Assembly: GCA_003991915.1 (NCBI GenBank)
Contig: RQTK01001114.1
Coordinates: 1-64,000 of the forward strand
DNA: 64,000 nt
Source: Elysia chlorotica
Lineage: Eukaryota > Mollusca > Gastropoda > Plakobranchidae
Direction of reading: 5' to 3'
Under the pieces are notes generated by a model. That model was given only the letters and a program-made list of their open reading frames with translations, made no database searches and had not been told where the DNA came from. Shown in pieces: positions 39,601 to 49,965 of this stretch (position 1 is the first letter of the stretch; each line of letters starts with the position of its first letter). The translations under genes were made by a program, and so were the position numbers.

Positions 39601-40506
39601 TCCTCGGCCGGGTATTTTATCGGGTCGTGCTGCGCCGTGGCAGGGCTGCTCATGATCGCCTTCACTGTTCCGATCATCGTGAGCAACTTTGTCCTGTACT
39701 ACACACACGTCCAGTACGGGCTGGCGCGCCGGGAGCGGGAGATGGAGCTGTTGGAGGAGGAACTGGAGGAGGAGCTAGAGAGGAGCCGCAGTCAGCTCAA
39801 CGTGGAGGTTGGTGGCCCGGGGGACTCCACCCATGGGGATCGGAAGGGGAGCTATCACAGGAAAGAGAAAGGATCTGAGTTTGTGGGCTCCATGAGATCC
39901 CTTAACTCCAAAGTTACCATAGAAAGCCCCTTCCCAGAGAAGAAACAAGTCGGATTAAGTCCACACAGAGACAGCCTGATGTCTTCTCTCAGCCTTACAC
40001 CGCTACAGAGAAAGCTGCGGGCTTCGTCATCCCGCGAGAGTGTCGCTTCCTCGTCACGGGCCTCGAACCTGGTGCCAGCCATCTCTGCGACGTGCTCATC
40101 GACTAACGGCCCACACACTGGCGACGCTCCATCCTCTCTCCTGTCGGGTTCCTCACTGTCCACAAACTTTCTGGCGTCGCCCGCAAAGTCTCCACAGCGG
40201 CCAACTACCACGAGAAACGGGAAGTGCTATGTTGGCGTCAACAGCAAGTCTGACACGGATCTGTCGCCGTCTCACTCTCGCCTCTCTGAGGTGTCCGACA
40301 ACACTGCGCCTCTCTTGATGAAAGAACTCAACGCCAGTAAACTCAGCGAGGCCGAATCTAGGCAGGCTAGGAAGGCTCACCGCGGAAACAAAGTAAAGGA
40401 TACGAGTCTGGGGACCCCGGCTGTGGCAGATCGGTGTAAAGATGGCCGGACTGCTAGGCGGGACTCGTGCACTGTTGTTCTTCTTGACGACTCCCCAGCA
40501 CTATGA
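30018..40506 (+). CDS. Voltage-gated K+ channel alpha subunit (Kv, Shaw/Kv3-like), 5' partial
   Basis: Four exons (30018-31112, 33341-33547, 36900-36995, 38623-40506), all phase 0, encode about 1,093 residues, numbered here from 30018. Kv subunits form plasma-membrane tetramers that open on depolarisation and let K+ out, repolarising excitable cells. In order: a long acidic, then basic, N-terminal region (1-288); T1 (289 to about 430) with an intact HX5CX20CC zinc motif as in Kv2/3/4; S1 near 468-488; a loop of about 145 residues; S2 near 635-656; S3; S4 with five arginines every third residue; pore TMTTVGYGD; S6; an acidic coiled-coil-like stretch and a Ser-rich tail. The ETHP after S1 and the S6 context favour Shaw/Kv3. 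Oddities are a 24-residue repeat in T1, S6 T-V-P in place of P-X-P, and no S4 R1. The start codon is probably in an upstream exon. The family call is firm; the subfamily is an inference. Confidence 0.93.
32665..32924 (+). mobile_element. tRNA-derived SINE with 15-bp TSD in Kv intron 1
   Basis: Complete member of the main SINE family (head cgcggtggcccaggggtgga, B box gagttcgaatcc, body as in the other copies), ending in a (CAAC)n-type tail. Target-site duplication ctatattactaattg lies at 32650-32664 and 32925-32939. It is in the same orientation as the channel gene. Confidence 0.92.
32939..33260. repeat. (GTA)n compound microsatellite
   Basis: About 320 bp of GTA with blocks of GGA, GCA and GTT triplets. 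It directly abuts the SINE target-site duplication at its left and lies about 80 bp before Kv exon 33341. Confidence 0.95.
33336..33479 (+). repeat. 72-bp tandem repeat spanning the exon-2 splice acceptor
   Basis: Units are 33336-33407 and 33408-33479. Each starts with tgcag, so the duplicated unit includes the last five bases of the intron. The second tgcag (33408-33412) could act as an alternative acceptor in the same phase, but it lacks the pyrimidine tract seen before the first. Confidence 0.9.
33341..33547 (+). CDS. Kv gene exon: end of T1, with 72-bp tandem duplication
   Basis: 69 codons between tctgtattgcag and CAG|gtgagg. The first 24 codons (SELEFWGIEEVDIARCCW, then TQYNMQ) are repeated as codons 25-48, with a single base difference (CTG/TTG) over the shared 67 exonic bases. 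After the second copy comes a unique segment, TWKTQCRSLEKLEYDRKF and five more residues. Both copies contain the CC of the zinc motif. A (GTA)n tract ends only about 80 bp before the exon. Confidence 0.9.
33960..34245. mobile_element. Decayed tRNA-like SINE remnants
   Basis: A minus-strand B-box-like motif (ggtttcgaactcgg) lies near 33993-34008. A plus-strand A-box-like tttagctcagatggtagcgc lies near 34119-34136. Neither makes a full tRNA, and the main SINE body is not recognisable, so they may come from another SINE family. Confidence 0.4.
34608..34756. repeat. (GAA)n microsatellite in Kv intron 2
   Basis: About 43 uninterrupted GAA triplets after a short imperfect lead-in, with GAA on the sense strand of the channel gene. 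Poly-Glu and poly-Lys frames through it are not genes. Confidence 0.95.
35535..35693. other. Assembly gap (159 N)
   Basis: Run of N flanked by (AT)n on the left and (GA)n on the right, inside Kv intron 2. True length is unknown. Confidence 0.99.
35694..36045. repeat. (GA)n, (ACAG)n and GA-rich minisatellite
   Basis: GA dinucleotides run to 35737 and ACAG tetranucleotides from about 35788 to 35858. Then come GA-rich units, including four near-identical ~30-bp copies beginning gagaacgagaaaaagaaaga. Confidence 0.9.
36571..36640. repeat. (CT)n microsatellite
   Basis: Pure CT run. A poly-C/CA run (36788-36815) lies a little further on, within the 3' part of Kv intron 2. Confidence 0.95.
36900..36995 (+). 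CDS. Kv gene exon: T1-S1 linker
   Basis: 32 codons from ccaccag|ATC to AAG|gtaaca, both boundaries phase 0. The stretch VKFRANVWTLLQDPSSSRLA matches the position and pattern of the Kv T1-S1 linker (in Shaw/Kv3 an RIW..F..P.SS segment just before S1). It is too short and AT-flanked to call without its neighbours. Phase and motif together make it secure. Confidence 0.85.
37005..37195 (+). mobile_element. Degenerate tRNA-derived SINE
   Basis: A-box-like ggtggcagggtagagc and B-box-like tagttcgagcccc are about 30 bp apart. After a diverged stretch comes ggcgtcagtataatgtgatc from the main SINE body. The 3' half is missing. Confidence 0.6.
37985..38472 (+). mobile_element. Helitron-like non-autonomous element, decayed copy
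   Basis: Blocks here match the reverse strand of 49590-49965: cacaatcacaaac, atccatat, cctactgatact, gaaacagacatag, agatctgctacaccacc and aacataacatcaatgccaac. The end carries a decayed palindrome (cccgcgaactcgctgg, 38442-38457) followed by ggtag. It lies about 150 bp before the last Kv exon. Confidence 0.45.
38623..40506 (+). CDS. Kv gene last exon: S1-S6, pore and C-terminal tail
   Basis: Starts after tcttttccaaag with GTG (Val, not a start) and ends at TGA 40504-40506. Landmarks are S1 with CAETHP; four or five N-glycosylation sequons (NHT, NFS, NGS, NSS) in the extracellular S1-S2 loop; S2 with the charge-transfer Glu in TLEYMTRF; S3 with NIVDLLAF; S4 near 39343-39396; pore 39562-39588 (TMTTVGYGD); and S6 with FTVPIIVSNF at 39661-39690. 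An Arg/Glu-rich helix (REREMELLEEELEEELERS) follows S6. The remaining 230 or so residues are Ser/Lys-rich with no domain seen, ending DDSPAL. Confidence 0.93.
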   Translation: MYAWVSIIFVFISIFSFCAETHPLFKVKARDMTHLAAFYQFFNVEHIQFGDLPLPASVMNHTGTNFSTMSSSSSLGYIHSINGSTVSDSNSSNVQPPGPAVKATKKVCADRGRKDQAGENKKDCDNDVNMNSRRGGSGIGGGMTQHKDGARCDKDKDSTDWGDRELPHPALLIMDVCCLAFFTLEYMTRFTCSPNKLNFLRALQNIVDLLAFAPDYVEIMFLLVGPGQGKEGVAVMEMLFILRILRLFRIFRLIRHVPGLWILLYTLKASFNELMLMCVFLLIGMVVFATLIHFAEPDGIFSNIPVGFWWAVVTMTTVGYGDMYPQSSAGYFIGSCCAVAGLLMIAFTVPIIVSNFVLYYTHVQYGLARREREMELLEEELEEELERSRSQLNVEVGGPGDSTHGDRKGSYHRKEKGSEFVGSMRSLNSKVTIESPFPEKKQVGLSPHRDSLMSSLSLTPLQRKLRASSSRESVASSSRASNLVPAISATCSSTNGPHTGDAPSSLLSGSSLSTNFLASPAKSPQRPTTTRNGKCYVGVNSKSDTDLSPSHSRLSEVSDNTAPLLMKELNASKLSEAESRQARKAHRGNKVKDTSLGTPAVADRCKDGRTARRDSCTVVLLDDSPAL

Positions 40507-41790
40507 GCAGCATCAAACGCCGTGCTTAGTATTAACTATGAATGAATTTGCATCACGCAAACTGTAATACCCCTGGTCATAACTATGTCTATCAAACTCT
40601 GTGATTCAAAACATAAATTAGTGTTTGATTCTATCGTCATGGGCGCGCATCGACTAGAGTAGCAGCAGTACTGCAAGCTCATGTTGTTACGCTTTCCAGG
40701 CTGTTCTATTTCTTGTCAAAACGCCATCGGTAACATAAAGCGATCACATAGTGAATAGTCGTTTGGGCTGACAGTGTTGCTGGTAAACTAAAGCACACCG
40801 AGAAAATAACGCCCCACCCCATCCAACCCTTCTCGAAAGCCCATGGCTGGTCTGTTGGTGAGGAGAAAACTCTTATCTGACCTATGGAAGATACTGGTTG
40901 GATTTGTAAATATTTTAGAAAATGAGATCAGTTTAGTTCAATATAGAGACAAAACTTGTACATATTTGCCTAATTTATTGTCAGTTTTTCCAACTTATGT
41001 TGTTGGATGTTTTTTTAAATATTGAGTCAATATTTTCAAACAAATGACCCCACTTTATGGTTCTATCTTTTTAGTGGCATTTCTAAAATCAGTTGGTGTT
41101 AGTAATATCACTGGTAACTAGAAACAAAGTAAGATTTCTCCTATCACTAATAACCTATATAGAAGGGAGACAACCTTTTCATTGTGAAAAGGCAGTTAAC
41201 TCGAGAGAACTACAAGTAACAGTAAAAAAAATAAAGAGGAAAAACATTTTGACAAGGAGGTCCTTATTTCATAGTTTGTCTGAGATGATTCCGTCTCTGT
41301 ATAGGTTACTAAGGATGTCTAGGGGACGTAACTTGACGTAAATTGCAAGTTGCTAAATGTACTTTTAGCTCAAAGTACCCAGTGCTCATAGCACACCTGC
41401 AAGATGCCAGAAAACAGAGGGTAAATATGATGAGCTGACATAATGATGTTGAGAAAACGGAAATCAAATGACATGATAAAATAGAGACAATGGGAGAGGA
41501 AAAGATAATAATGAGCTGATAAGAGAAAAACAAAAAGAAAGAAATGAGAACTGTTTTTCTTTATGAAGTTAGGAAGGGGTAAGTGATGAGTGATATTACT
41601 TTCAGAAACCTCTTTCTTCTCGTCCATTCCGATGTTATGATTTTGTGTTGATATTTTAAACTGAACTTCTTTCACTGTTGTTTGTATTTATAAAACAATG
41701 TCGTTTGTTACCCGTAACATTCTCCTGATCCCTGCTTGTGATAACGGTTTTAGACACTACAGTACTAGTCTGTTACCAGACGGAATGGTG
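40507..41790. other. 3' flank of the Kv gene
   Basis: AT-rich DNA after the stop codon, presumably 3' UTR at first. An AATAAA at about 41230 is a possible poly-A signal, but such hexamers are common in this AT-rich DNA, so I do not place the transcript end. Confidence 0.35.
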
Positions 41791-41814
41791 ACTCTTCGGT
41801 CTCGCCTAGCGCCA

Positions 41815-41945
41815 GTAACTCAAGTGGGTGGTGCCCTGGGCTGAAAGCGGGAGGTCGGTAGATCGAATCTCTGCTAGCGCCAACGTCCTTTGACTGGATG
41901 CTTGGGTCAACCCACAGGACGTAGGACCAGTCAAAGGCTACTTTC
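41815..41945 (+). mobile_element. tRNA-like SINE remnant
   Basis: A-box-like taactcaagtgggtggtgc and B-box-like gtagatcgaatctc lie in tRNA-like spacing. A gcttgggtcaacccacagga segment follows. The main SINE body is not recognised, so it may be another family. Confidence 0.45.
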
Positions 41946-43375
41946 TTCTATTTTGTCTAACCTTCTATGCGATCCATGATGTATGCATGGCATATGTCCA
42001 TATCTAACACTAAACAGTGGAAAAAGATTGTCTCTGTTAAAAGAACGTTCATCATCTGGAATCTTATGTGCATATACCCAGTTCACGGCAGTGCTGGCAT
42101 ATGTTACAACAATTAAAAAATCATTTGACATTTGTGAGAAAAAAAATCTGTGATACAGGCAGTATTATTTCAAGGCAAGACAATGTAATGATTGTACCTG
42201 TAATATCTAATATTTGTCATTTCAAGTTGCATAGCAGTAACAGCGTTTTGTCCTTTTGTCTGCTGATTTTTTAAATAATTAAACTACTCCATACATTCAT
42301 TATAACAATGGGTTACGTAAATTTTGCAAATGATTGAACAGTTAGAGGCACAATAACTGTGAAAGTAAATAATGATAAAAATAGTGTAAAGGAAGGAAAT
42401 TTAGAAACAAACAAAAAAGATCTTGGCTACCTTCAATTGCTTCGATTTCCTTATGGTTGTATCCTGCTCGGACACATGGCAGCTGACTATAGTATAAGAT
42501 TTGTTCGGCAATAAAAATTATAGCATTTTTCTAATCAGATTGGGAAGTAGTTAAGAACGTATCCATTTTGTTGAATTTGCACGTTTATTATTGCTACTAT
42601 ACAGTTAATTGACTGATTCTAAACATGCTTGCATAGCGTATTCTTCAGATGTAGATTGCGCAAACATGACGTGGCTTACGGCTCCTCGTAAGCCTTATTA
42701 TCCATATTATTATTTTTACGAAAAGACGTAAGCTACGTCTTGTTTGTGCATTCTACCCCAGGAGTTTCAGCATTGTATTTTCGAATTTTTTGTTCGACAT
42801 TACATTTTTAGATTTCAACAGAGATAAAATCGCTACCCCAGTTTTATAGTGTCCTAATTAATTTGTAAATTCTCTAAATCTTTAGTATTTCAAATTTGAG
42901 ATAAGACCTTGCACATCTGAGGTGGTCAATTGTTTAAAAATGTTATGTACATTGTCATTTTAAACATATTTATTACTCACGTTGATTTCTATCGGCCTTG
43001 TATTTTTACTCAACATTGAATATCTTATACCGATCTTTCTTAGACCTGTTATAAAGGTTGTGCCTTTTTCCAGTCATCGTAACGACTTTACACTTCCTAA
43101 GAATATCTCTCATCTATTTTGAAATCATTACATTTCTAGTCACCTTGTTATTTTTGCTAATTTTCCTCGGTTTCATATTAAGAAAGGAGGGGAATTGTTA
43201 TACAATTTTCTTTGTAATACATTCTTTCATGCCTCAAAATTAGTGTGTTCTAATTATTCTGTGATCATCAAATCTATAACCTAGGAATGCTATTTGTTTT
43301 GGATAGTTTTAACTGGCGACTTTCAAATGCATTTCATTTGCACCGGAAAATTATGATTTTTTTACAGCTATAAGA
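41946..43375. other. AT-rich non-coding stretch
   Basis: Apart from the inverted-repeat element at 42652-42755 nothing is recognised. No exon-like island on either strand. Confidence 0.5.
42652..42755. mobile_element. 104-bp inverted-repeat (MITE-like) element
   Basis: 40-base arms at 42652-42691 and 42716-42755 pair with about seven mismatches around a 24-base AT-rich loop. The arms share tagaatgcacaaacaagacg and gtagcttacg with the copy in the GPCR intron (60530-60921). The inner part resembles the hairpins at 16570 and 18989. Confidence 0.65.
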
Positions 43376-43655
43376 ACAACACAATATCCTGTGATAAGAA
43401 CTATAGCCCACTGAGCACAGCCTCTGTCAGTTATAAAAAGTACAGAATATCCTGTGGTAAAACTATAGCCCAGCCTCTGTCAGGTATTAAGAACTACAGA
43501 ATATCCTGTGATAAGAACTATAGCATAGCCTCTGTCAGGTATAAGAACTACAGAATATCCTGTGGTAAAACTATAGCCCAGCCTCTGTCAGGTATAAGAA
43601 CTACAGAATATCCTGTGATAAGAACTATAGCCCACTAAGCACAGCCTCTGTTAGA
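43376..43655. repeat. Minisatellite, ~60-bp unit (5 copies)
   Basis: The unit combines acagaatatcctgtg, aactatagcccagcctctgt and caggtataagaacta. Two variants alternate: a longer one with cactgagcacag or cactaagcacag and a shorter one without. Confidence 0.85.
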
Positions 43656-45176
43656 CACAGTTCCAGTTTCCCCTTCTGTAGGAAATAGTTTCTTAAACAT
43701 TTCCTTTTAAAGGTAGAATATAACTTTGAGGAACTCGCAACTAAATACACCCTATTGAAAGCGCCAGCTGCTCAATTTGTTTCTGTTCTGTATTGGCAAT
43801 GGTGTAGACACTTCCCGTCTATTCGGAAAATCATCGAACTTAAAAATTAATCAAATGTAACCTTTACATGTTTTACAACTAAATAACTATGTTTTATGGG
43901 ATCGGTTATAGATGGCTTCAACAGTGTATACCTATGTAAAGATGCCACTTAGCTAGGTGATCTTTTACTTAAGTTGATGGGTGCATAATGCAACTGTCTT
44001 AAAAAAAAAACTAGTCACTGAACTGGTGTGTCCCCTTCTGAAAAACACCAATATCAAAAGAAACAACAACAACAACAACAAAAACAGAAATCAAACAATA
44101 ATTCTAATTCTATTATAAGATATTGTTTTTACCTTTTCATACGGGCAAGCGAAACTCTTTTCTTGTGTTATTACTCCGAAGATTTTCTAGGAGGTTCCTT
44201 CACGGCGATGGCCCCCAGTACTGGATATCCAGTTTTTCTTGGCCGATGACATTTTACTTAGATTGACCCAACTAAAAGCAAACACGATGTTCCCAAAGAG
44301 AATATCATACGAAAATGGGTCCCAAAATAGAAAACGAATCAAGCGTAATCTTTATTATGTCCCCTTTATAGAGACATATCCTAATACAAGAGAGGTAATT
44401 TTGTAAAGATAAAATTGAATATAACCTTGCTTACGCCCCTTTGATATAATAACCTCAAAGTATCCTTTATTCGGGGAAAAAAGAGGACTTGTGCTGTTAA
44501 ACCGTGTATGAGGGCCAATAGGGCATAGTCATTAGAACAAGGTTTAATTTCCTCGGCTACTTTCCTACTGGTTGGAACAGTCCCTGGTCGAGACACGAGT
44601 CCTGTCTCTTTGGAAGATCGTGCAAAATGCCAGTGTAATCTTAGCCGACAAGGACATCTCGTGGGTATCTCTATGATCTGGGTCCTATCACTTTATAAAA
44701 ATGAAAACGTTAACATTGACATTGGAGAGAGAGAGAGAGCTTCCCTGTCTTTTACAAGAGGACACACTTTTAAAGATTTCAAAACACCCTTGATTGCCTT
44801 TAGCCATCAAAATAATATCATTCTTCTTTTAATGAATGTAATGTATTAACCTCTGGGTGCGTATTGAGAGTACTATACGGCACCAAAAAGGCTTGTGCTT
44901 TTGACACTTCTTTGGAAGGTCAAAATGAGGTTGAAAAAACAAAAAAAATATCACTAGGAAAAGCTATCATCCAAAATAATTATGAGCTCGAAGTCAAATT
45001 TATTACGCTCTCGGGGAAGAAAATGTAATTTGGATTAAATGAAATAATCTGTCCTTTTAACTTGATTATCAGTCTAATGTTCTCTTAGGTTTGAGCCTGA
45101 TAAAATCATAATTAAAATAATTATTACATGAATACAAAAAATATATATTTTTTATACAATGTACATTGTACTGTAA

Positions 45177-45178
<2 letters not shown>
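43656..45178. other. AT-rich non-coding stretch
   Basis: No gene seen. A weak SINE-like patch (cctactggttggaacagtcc, near 44564-44583, then gagtcctgtctc) may be a decayed SINE body. Confidence 0.45.
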
Positions 45179-45261
<83 letters not shown>

Positions 45262-45330
45262 ACTGTCTCTATCTATGTCTAGCTCTCTCGCTCCCCCCGC
45301 GCTCTGCCCCCTCTCTGTTTCTCTCTATAT
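45179..45330. repeat. (CT)n microsatellite
   Basis: About 80 bp of pure CT to 45258, then irregular CT-rich DNA. No gene is seen on to 45734. Confidence 0.95.
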
Positions 45331-45734
45331 CTTTTTTCCCTGTTCTATTTATCTATATATCTTTCTAGTCATCTATCTATTCATCTATCAACTCCGCTTT
45401 CTTTCTTTCTTTTTTATTGTTCTCATGGCTTCCTCTTTCTTTCTTTTCGTACATAAACCGTCACAGCATTTTGATTCGTGTTGGGCTACATTTTGACCAT
45501 TGTGTGATTTGCTATGCTGTTTGAATTATATCTAAATCTATCTTTCTATTACTCAATGAAAAAAAATGTTTATCAAACTTATTGATATTACCAACTGTTT
45601 TTTCCTAGAAAACATACGTTCTCACTGTTTTTCACTGGATTGTTTTCTAGCGAGGTCCCCGCGTCAATAAAGCTCACCCTAATCTTATATGGATGTTTTG
45701 TATTTTTCTTTTAGATTCTTTACATAATTCATTG

Positions 45735-45893
45735 CCTTTTTCTGCATACAGAAAAGGTCGACTGAGACAGGAGTCCAGGTCTACCCCCACTGTCTCGTGC
45801 GTGGAATCCCACGAAATTGTCCCGAAGCCCGCCCACAATATAGCCTTTATATTGCTGACGTTTGATATTAAAACAGCCAGACAATAAACCAAC
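45735..45893 (+). mobile_element. SINE, 5'-truncated
   Basis: Contains only the body and tail of the main family: gactgagacaggagtccagg, ctgtctcgtgcgtgga, gaaattgtc, cacaatatagcctttatatt, and an end in aaaacagccagac. The tRNA head is absent. Confidence 0.75.
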
Positions 45894-45915
45894 GCTATAA
45901 AGGGAAAAAAATAAC

Positions 45916-46108
45916 TATTAACGTCTGACGCCAACAACCAGGCCATATCGCGAACGGGACCCCAGAGCGGGATACCCGGGTTTTAACCAGCCACATCATA
46001 CACGCAAGTACCAGACTAGTAGGGAAACGCCGTCGCCAGAGCGGGGCTCAACCCTGGACCTTCTGCTTTGGAAGCTGACGCTCTAACCACAGCACTACTA
46101 CGCCTCAA
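45916..46108 (-). mobile_element. SINE head and partial body, reverse strand
   Basis: The reverse complement has a tRNA-like head (tagtagtgctgtggttagag), a cagcttccaaagcagaaggtc segment and a B box gggttgagcccc, then ccctactagtctgg. It faces the truncated plus-strand SINE at 45735-45893, making a tail-to-tail pair about 20 bp apart. Confidence 0.65.
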
Positions 46109-47875
46109 TGTCTGAATCGTTGGCTAAGCTCCACACCTAATGAATAATTTAGCCCAATCGAGGGCTTAGTTTGACAGTCATGTGACATTTGGACCCAGCC
46201 TAGTAGTACCAGCTGCGTCTCGCAATAGGCGCATACATCCAGTTCCAGTACAGACAGCCCGCAAACTGAAAATATTTAGTCGAAAATAACAATATGATTT
46301 TTTATGCGCGTCTTAAAACTTAGTGGAAGAATGCATTTTAAAATCACATTTTCTTTTCTACTGGTTCTGACATAATTTTTCAAGTTAGAAATGAAGTTAA
46401 TCTCCAATGAAAGGCAGAGCTGTTTAAAATTTGAATAAAAAGTACAAACATTTAAAAAAAAGATAAAACACTGATTAAAATTTGCTTGTTTGATGACAAG
46501 CACAGTAGAGGGTGAGTGTTAAATTTAACAACCTTAAAGATGGGTTTGAATTAATAATTATGCTAATAATATCGGCTGTTCCAAGCCATTCGCTCATCCA
46601 AAAGGAATTCAGCTTAACATGTTTCGATGACGACTTTCATAAGCTTATTCGTTAGTTAATTGGTTGATTGATTGGTTCATTGATTGCTTAATCGATAAGT
46701 TGATTGATTGATTGATTGATTGTTAGGTTAGTGAATTGGTTTGTTGACAGGTTGCTTCAATGGGTAACTGGTCGATTAATTGAATCAATGATTCATTTAT
46801 TGAATTGGTCGTTGATAGGCCTATATACTTCTTACGTAATGGTGCATACAAAAAATCCTAGATCAACCAAAACTATTACCAGAACCAGAAAGAAACATAG
46901 ACAGCATTGATAAAAAAAAATCAACATAAATTTACAGTCTATCTACTTCTCTATCTATCTTTATGTTTTAGTACCAGTAAGAACGTTGTCACCAATATTG
47001 AGGACAGTTTTCCTTCTCTCTAAAACAACAAGCTTACCAGAAGACAACAAGCTCTTAGAAAATGATCCTAAAGAAATGCAATAAAATCAAGGTACAGTTA
47101 TATAATTATCCGACAAATCAGTAATAGCCACAACAATGCAGTTTTCGCCCTAAAAATATGGTGATCATGGGCAAATTTTGCCAACACCTAAAAATCACTA
47201 GCTCCATCCACAAACTGGGAATAACGGAAAAAGACGGTTTCCAAATTATTATGTATCCGCATCACATTCTTTCAGATTGAGACTTAAATAAACAGCCCTC
47301 AGCGACCTCTGAGATACACAGATACAAAACAGATACAAAATAATTATACCCTGTCATTCAAAATTGTTTTGAAAAATTACTGCCGTACACCCTCATTCCC
47401 AATACAACATTTGCCATGAGACAAAAATATAATACCAATACTATTAAAGTGACCAAATGTGAAAAAAGGAAAGGGAATATTCCACCGGTTTTCTTTACCG
47501 GAAAAAAACAGGTCCTCTCATAAACTAAAACGATCAAAGACGATATGAAAATGAACAAGGGTTCGAACGAAGGCTAATAAGATTCCCTCTCCTCTCTTTT
47601 ATTTTAAACCATCTACAATTTTTGTCTGTTATCTTTTATTTTGCAGCTACAGGTTAAATTTTAAATATCAAATTTACTCGTTTGCATTTTCTACATGGTA
47701 TTTTGAAATGATTGGTTTATTCGTTTTTTGTTTTTTTTTTTAGAAATTGCGTACTATTTATAATTATGTATGTTAAACCCTTTACAGTATTAGTTGATGA
47801 TTGTGTATTTTGCATGCATCAAAAAAGTGGCTTCTATTGCTTTGTTTTTCTTTAATTAAAAAACTGTGTTCTGCT
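46109..47875. other. AT-rich non-coding stretch
   Basis: Includes a (TTGA)n-like patch at about 46660-46725. No exon, RNA gene or known repeat is seen. Confidence 0.5.
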
Positions 47876-48685
47876 CCCCCCCCCCCCCCCCCCCACCACC
47901 CATCCTTCTTTTTTTTTTGTTGCTTCAACAAATATACATCGAGCTCTGCTGTGACCAAAGTCTTCATACTAAGATTAATTTCCTGTTAAGCCCATGTGAA
48001 GTGCCTAGTCCTACAATCCGATACTATTACAGCTTCATATAATGTACAAATAGCCCATTCTGCGACTATTATGTTTGCTATCAGATGTTACAATTTACGC
48101 AAATGGTGTTCTCATTTAGTTTTTAACCCCAATAATCTGACCAGTTTTTATGTCACCTACTACCCATTAAAATCACTGGCTTTTTGGCCCTTGATCTGTT
48201 TCGCATGGTAACGATATCACTGAAGTTTAATATCGATTATTTTCTGCGGCCCATCACAAACATTATATCGTTTCCTGCGATGCGTACGATCTTATCTGGG
48301 GCACTGTTAAGCTTTCGGAACCAGTCCTGTGATGGGTCGTGTACACCCACGGCTTAAAAAAAAAACTGTTCAGCGTTGCCAAGGCTATGCCCAAATAAGC
48401 GTATTTGCACGCGTTTTCCTCCTAAGTGTGAACGATTAAATAGCTGGTCATGTTGTCAGGTGTATAAACGGGAGTGCTAAGACTAAACCACAGCTGTCAT
48501 CAGAGATAACTCGCTGATCTCCTAGACAAAGAACTTTGGAGCTTCCTGTAGTCACCCACATTATTCCTGCATTTAACTGAGGTTTTCAAACTTGATGGAG
48601 GATATGATTCATTCCAGGCTTCCTATTACAGGCTAACATCAGGGATATGCGGATCGACAGACTAAATGTGTTCGTGTAATATAGG
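47876..48685. other. Poly-C run and non-coding stretch
   Basis: A C run at 47876-47894 is followed by AT-rich unique DNA with no supported gene. Confidence 0.5.
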
Positions 48686-48916
<231 letters not shown>

Positions 48917-49589
48917 CAAGTTTCCACCAAGATACTATCACTCGTGATTTCTGTAGATGCCTGTATTATTGTTGGATTTAACGGAGATTTCTAAAAGTGA
49001 CGCTTATGATATACTCACTGTAAAATATGGGCTAATACATTGATGGAGCTGACATTTGTTGCGGAATACAAGTGGATAGAGGATAGAGAGAAGATAATAA
49101 TATTGGTCGCTATTTTTAGTTTAATAAGCCTATTATTTTTACAACATAACGCACTAATAACAACAGTTTAAACCATACTAATAACAGCTACAACAATAAT
49201 ACTGTTAGGTTTTTTCGTAATATGTCTATTAATTGTGGGGTTTTGCCATCGTTTCTTCTGCCAGTACTTATGATTTTGAATATTGACGTTGTTGATTTTC
49301 TTTATGTCTATTTTTTGTTTGATTTGGGTAAGGTAAGCGAAAGTCATTTAAAAGAAATATCTTGTCGGCTTTGGGGTGTCTGTTGTTTTACTATTGTGTG
49401 TGTAAATTGTGTCCTTTATCACTTATGGTCATTTTCCGAAACACCCAGGTTTGTAAAAGGACAAATAATATTCTATTTTTTTACAGCAATAAAAAAAGAG
49501 CTAAGATCACTCATGTTTGTCTTTTGTTTTTTGTTTTGTTTTTCGGCTCAATTTTCGGGCATATTATGTTAAACGTTTTTTTAACATAA
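48917..49589. other. AT-rich non-coding stretch
   Basis: Contains a 116-codon open frame (49222-49572, +) rich in Phe/Cys/Leu. It has no motif, and its composition equals the AT-rich background. Not called as a gene. Confidence 0.5.
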
Positions 49590-49965
49590 CTAGTTGAAGG
49601 CCCGCGAATTCACGGGATTAAAACTTTAAACCAATACTCTTGTTGGCATTGATGTTATGTTAACAGAAAGCGGTTGATCAAGTGCTGTATTGTCATTGTT
49701 TGGGGCAGTTTGCAGTGTTACTGTAGAAGCTGCCTGGTTGATGTCAGGTGGGGGAGTTTGTAAATCTAATCCGTGTGGCTCTATCTTCTTTTCGTGGTGG
49801 TGTAGCAGATCTAAAACTGTGTCTACGTTGTGGAGATCAAGAGCTATGTCTGTTTTCACTTTGTTGTTGATCTAGATCTCGACCAGTATCAGTAGGCCTA
49901 GATATGGATGTTTGATCAAGTTTTGTTTGTGATTGTGTTGTTGGGGTAATTTGGTTTTGATTGAG
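49590..49965 (-). mobile_element. Helitron-like 3' end and adjoining body
   Basis: Read on the minus strand, the element ends with a 16-base near-perfect palindrome (CCCGTGAATTCGCGGG, 49601-49616), seven bases, then CTAG followed by T. Helitrons end in a hairpin a few bases before CTRR, inserted at an AT site, so this fits. The body to about 49965 matches 37985-38472. A 77-codon minus-strand frame (49626-49859) ends close to the terminus and is partly matched in the other copy. No Rep/helicase is seen. The 5' end is not located. Confidence 0.5.

Noticed and set aside
38896..39708. 270-codon minus-strand open frame
   Set aside because: Antisense to the transmembrane core of the Kv channel; its His/Asp/Glu-rich composition is the mirror of GC-rich sense codons.
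49222..49572. 116-codon Phe/Cys/Leu-rich open frame as a membrane protein
   Set aside because: T-rich DNA gives hydrophobic codons by default; no conserved motif is seen.
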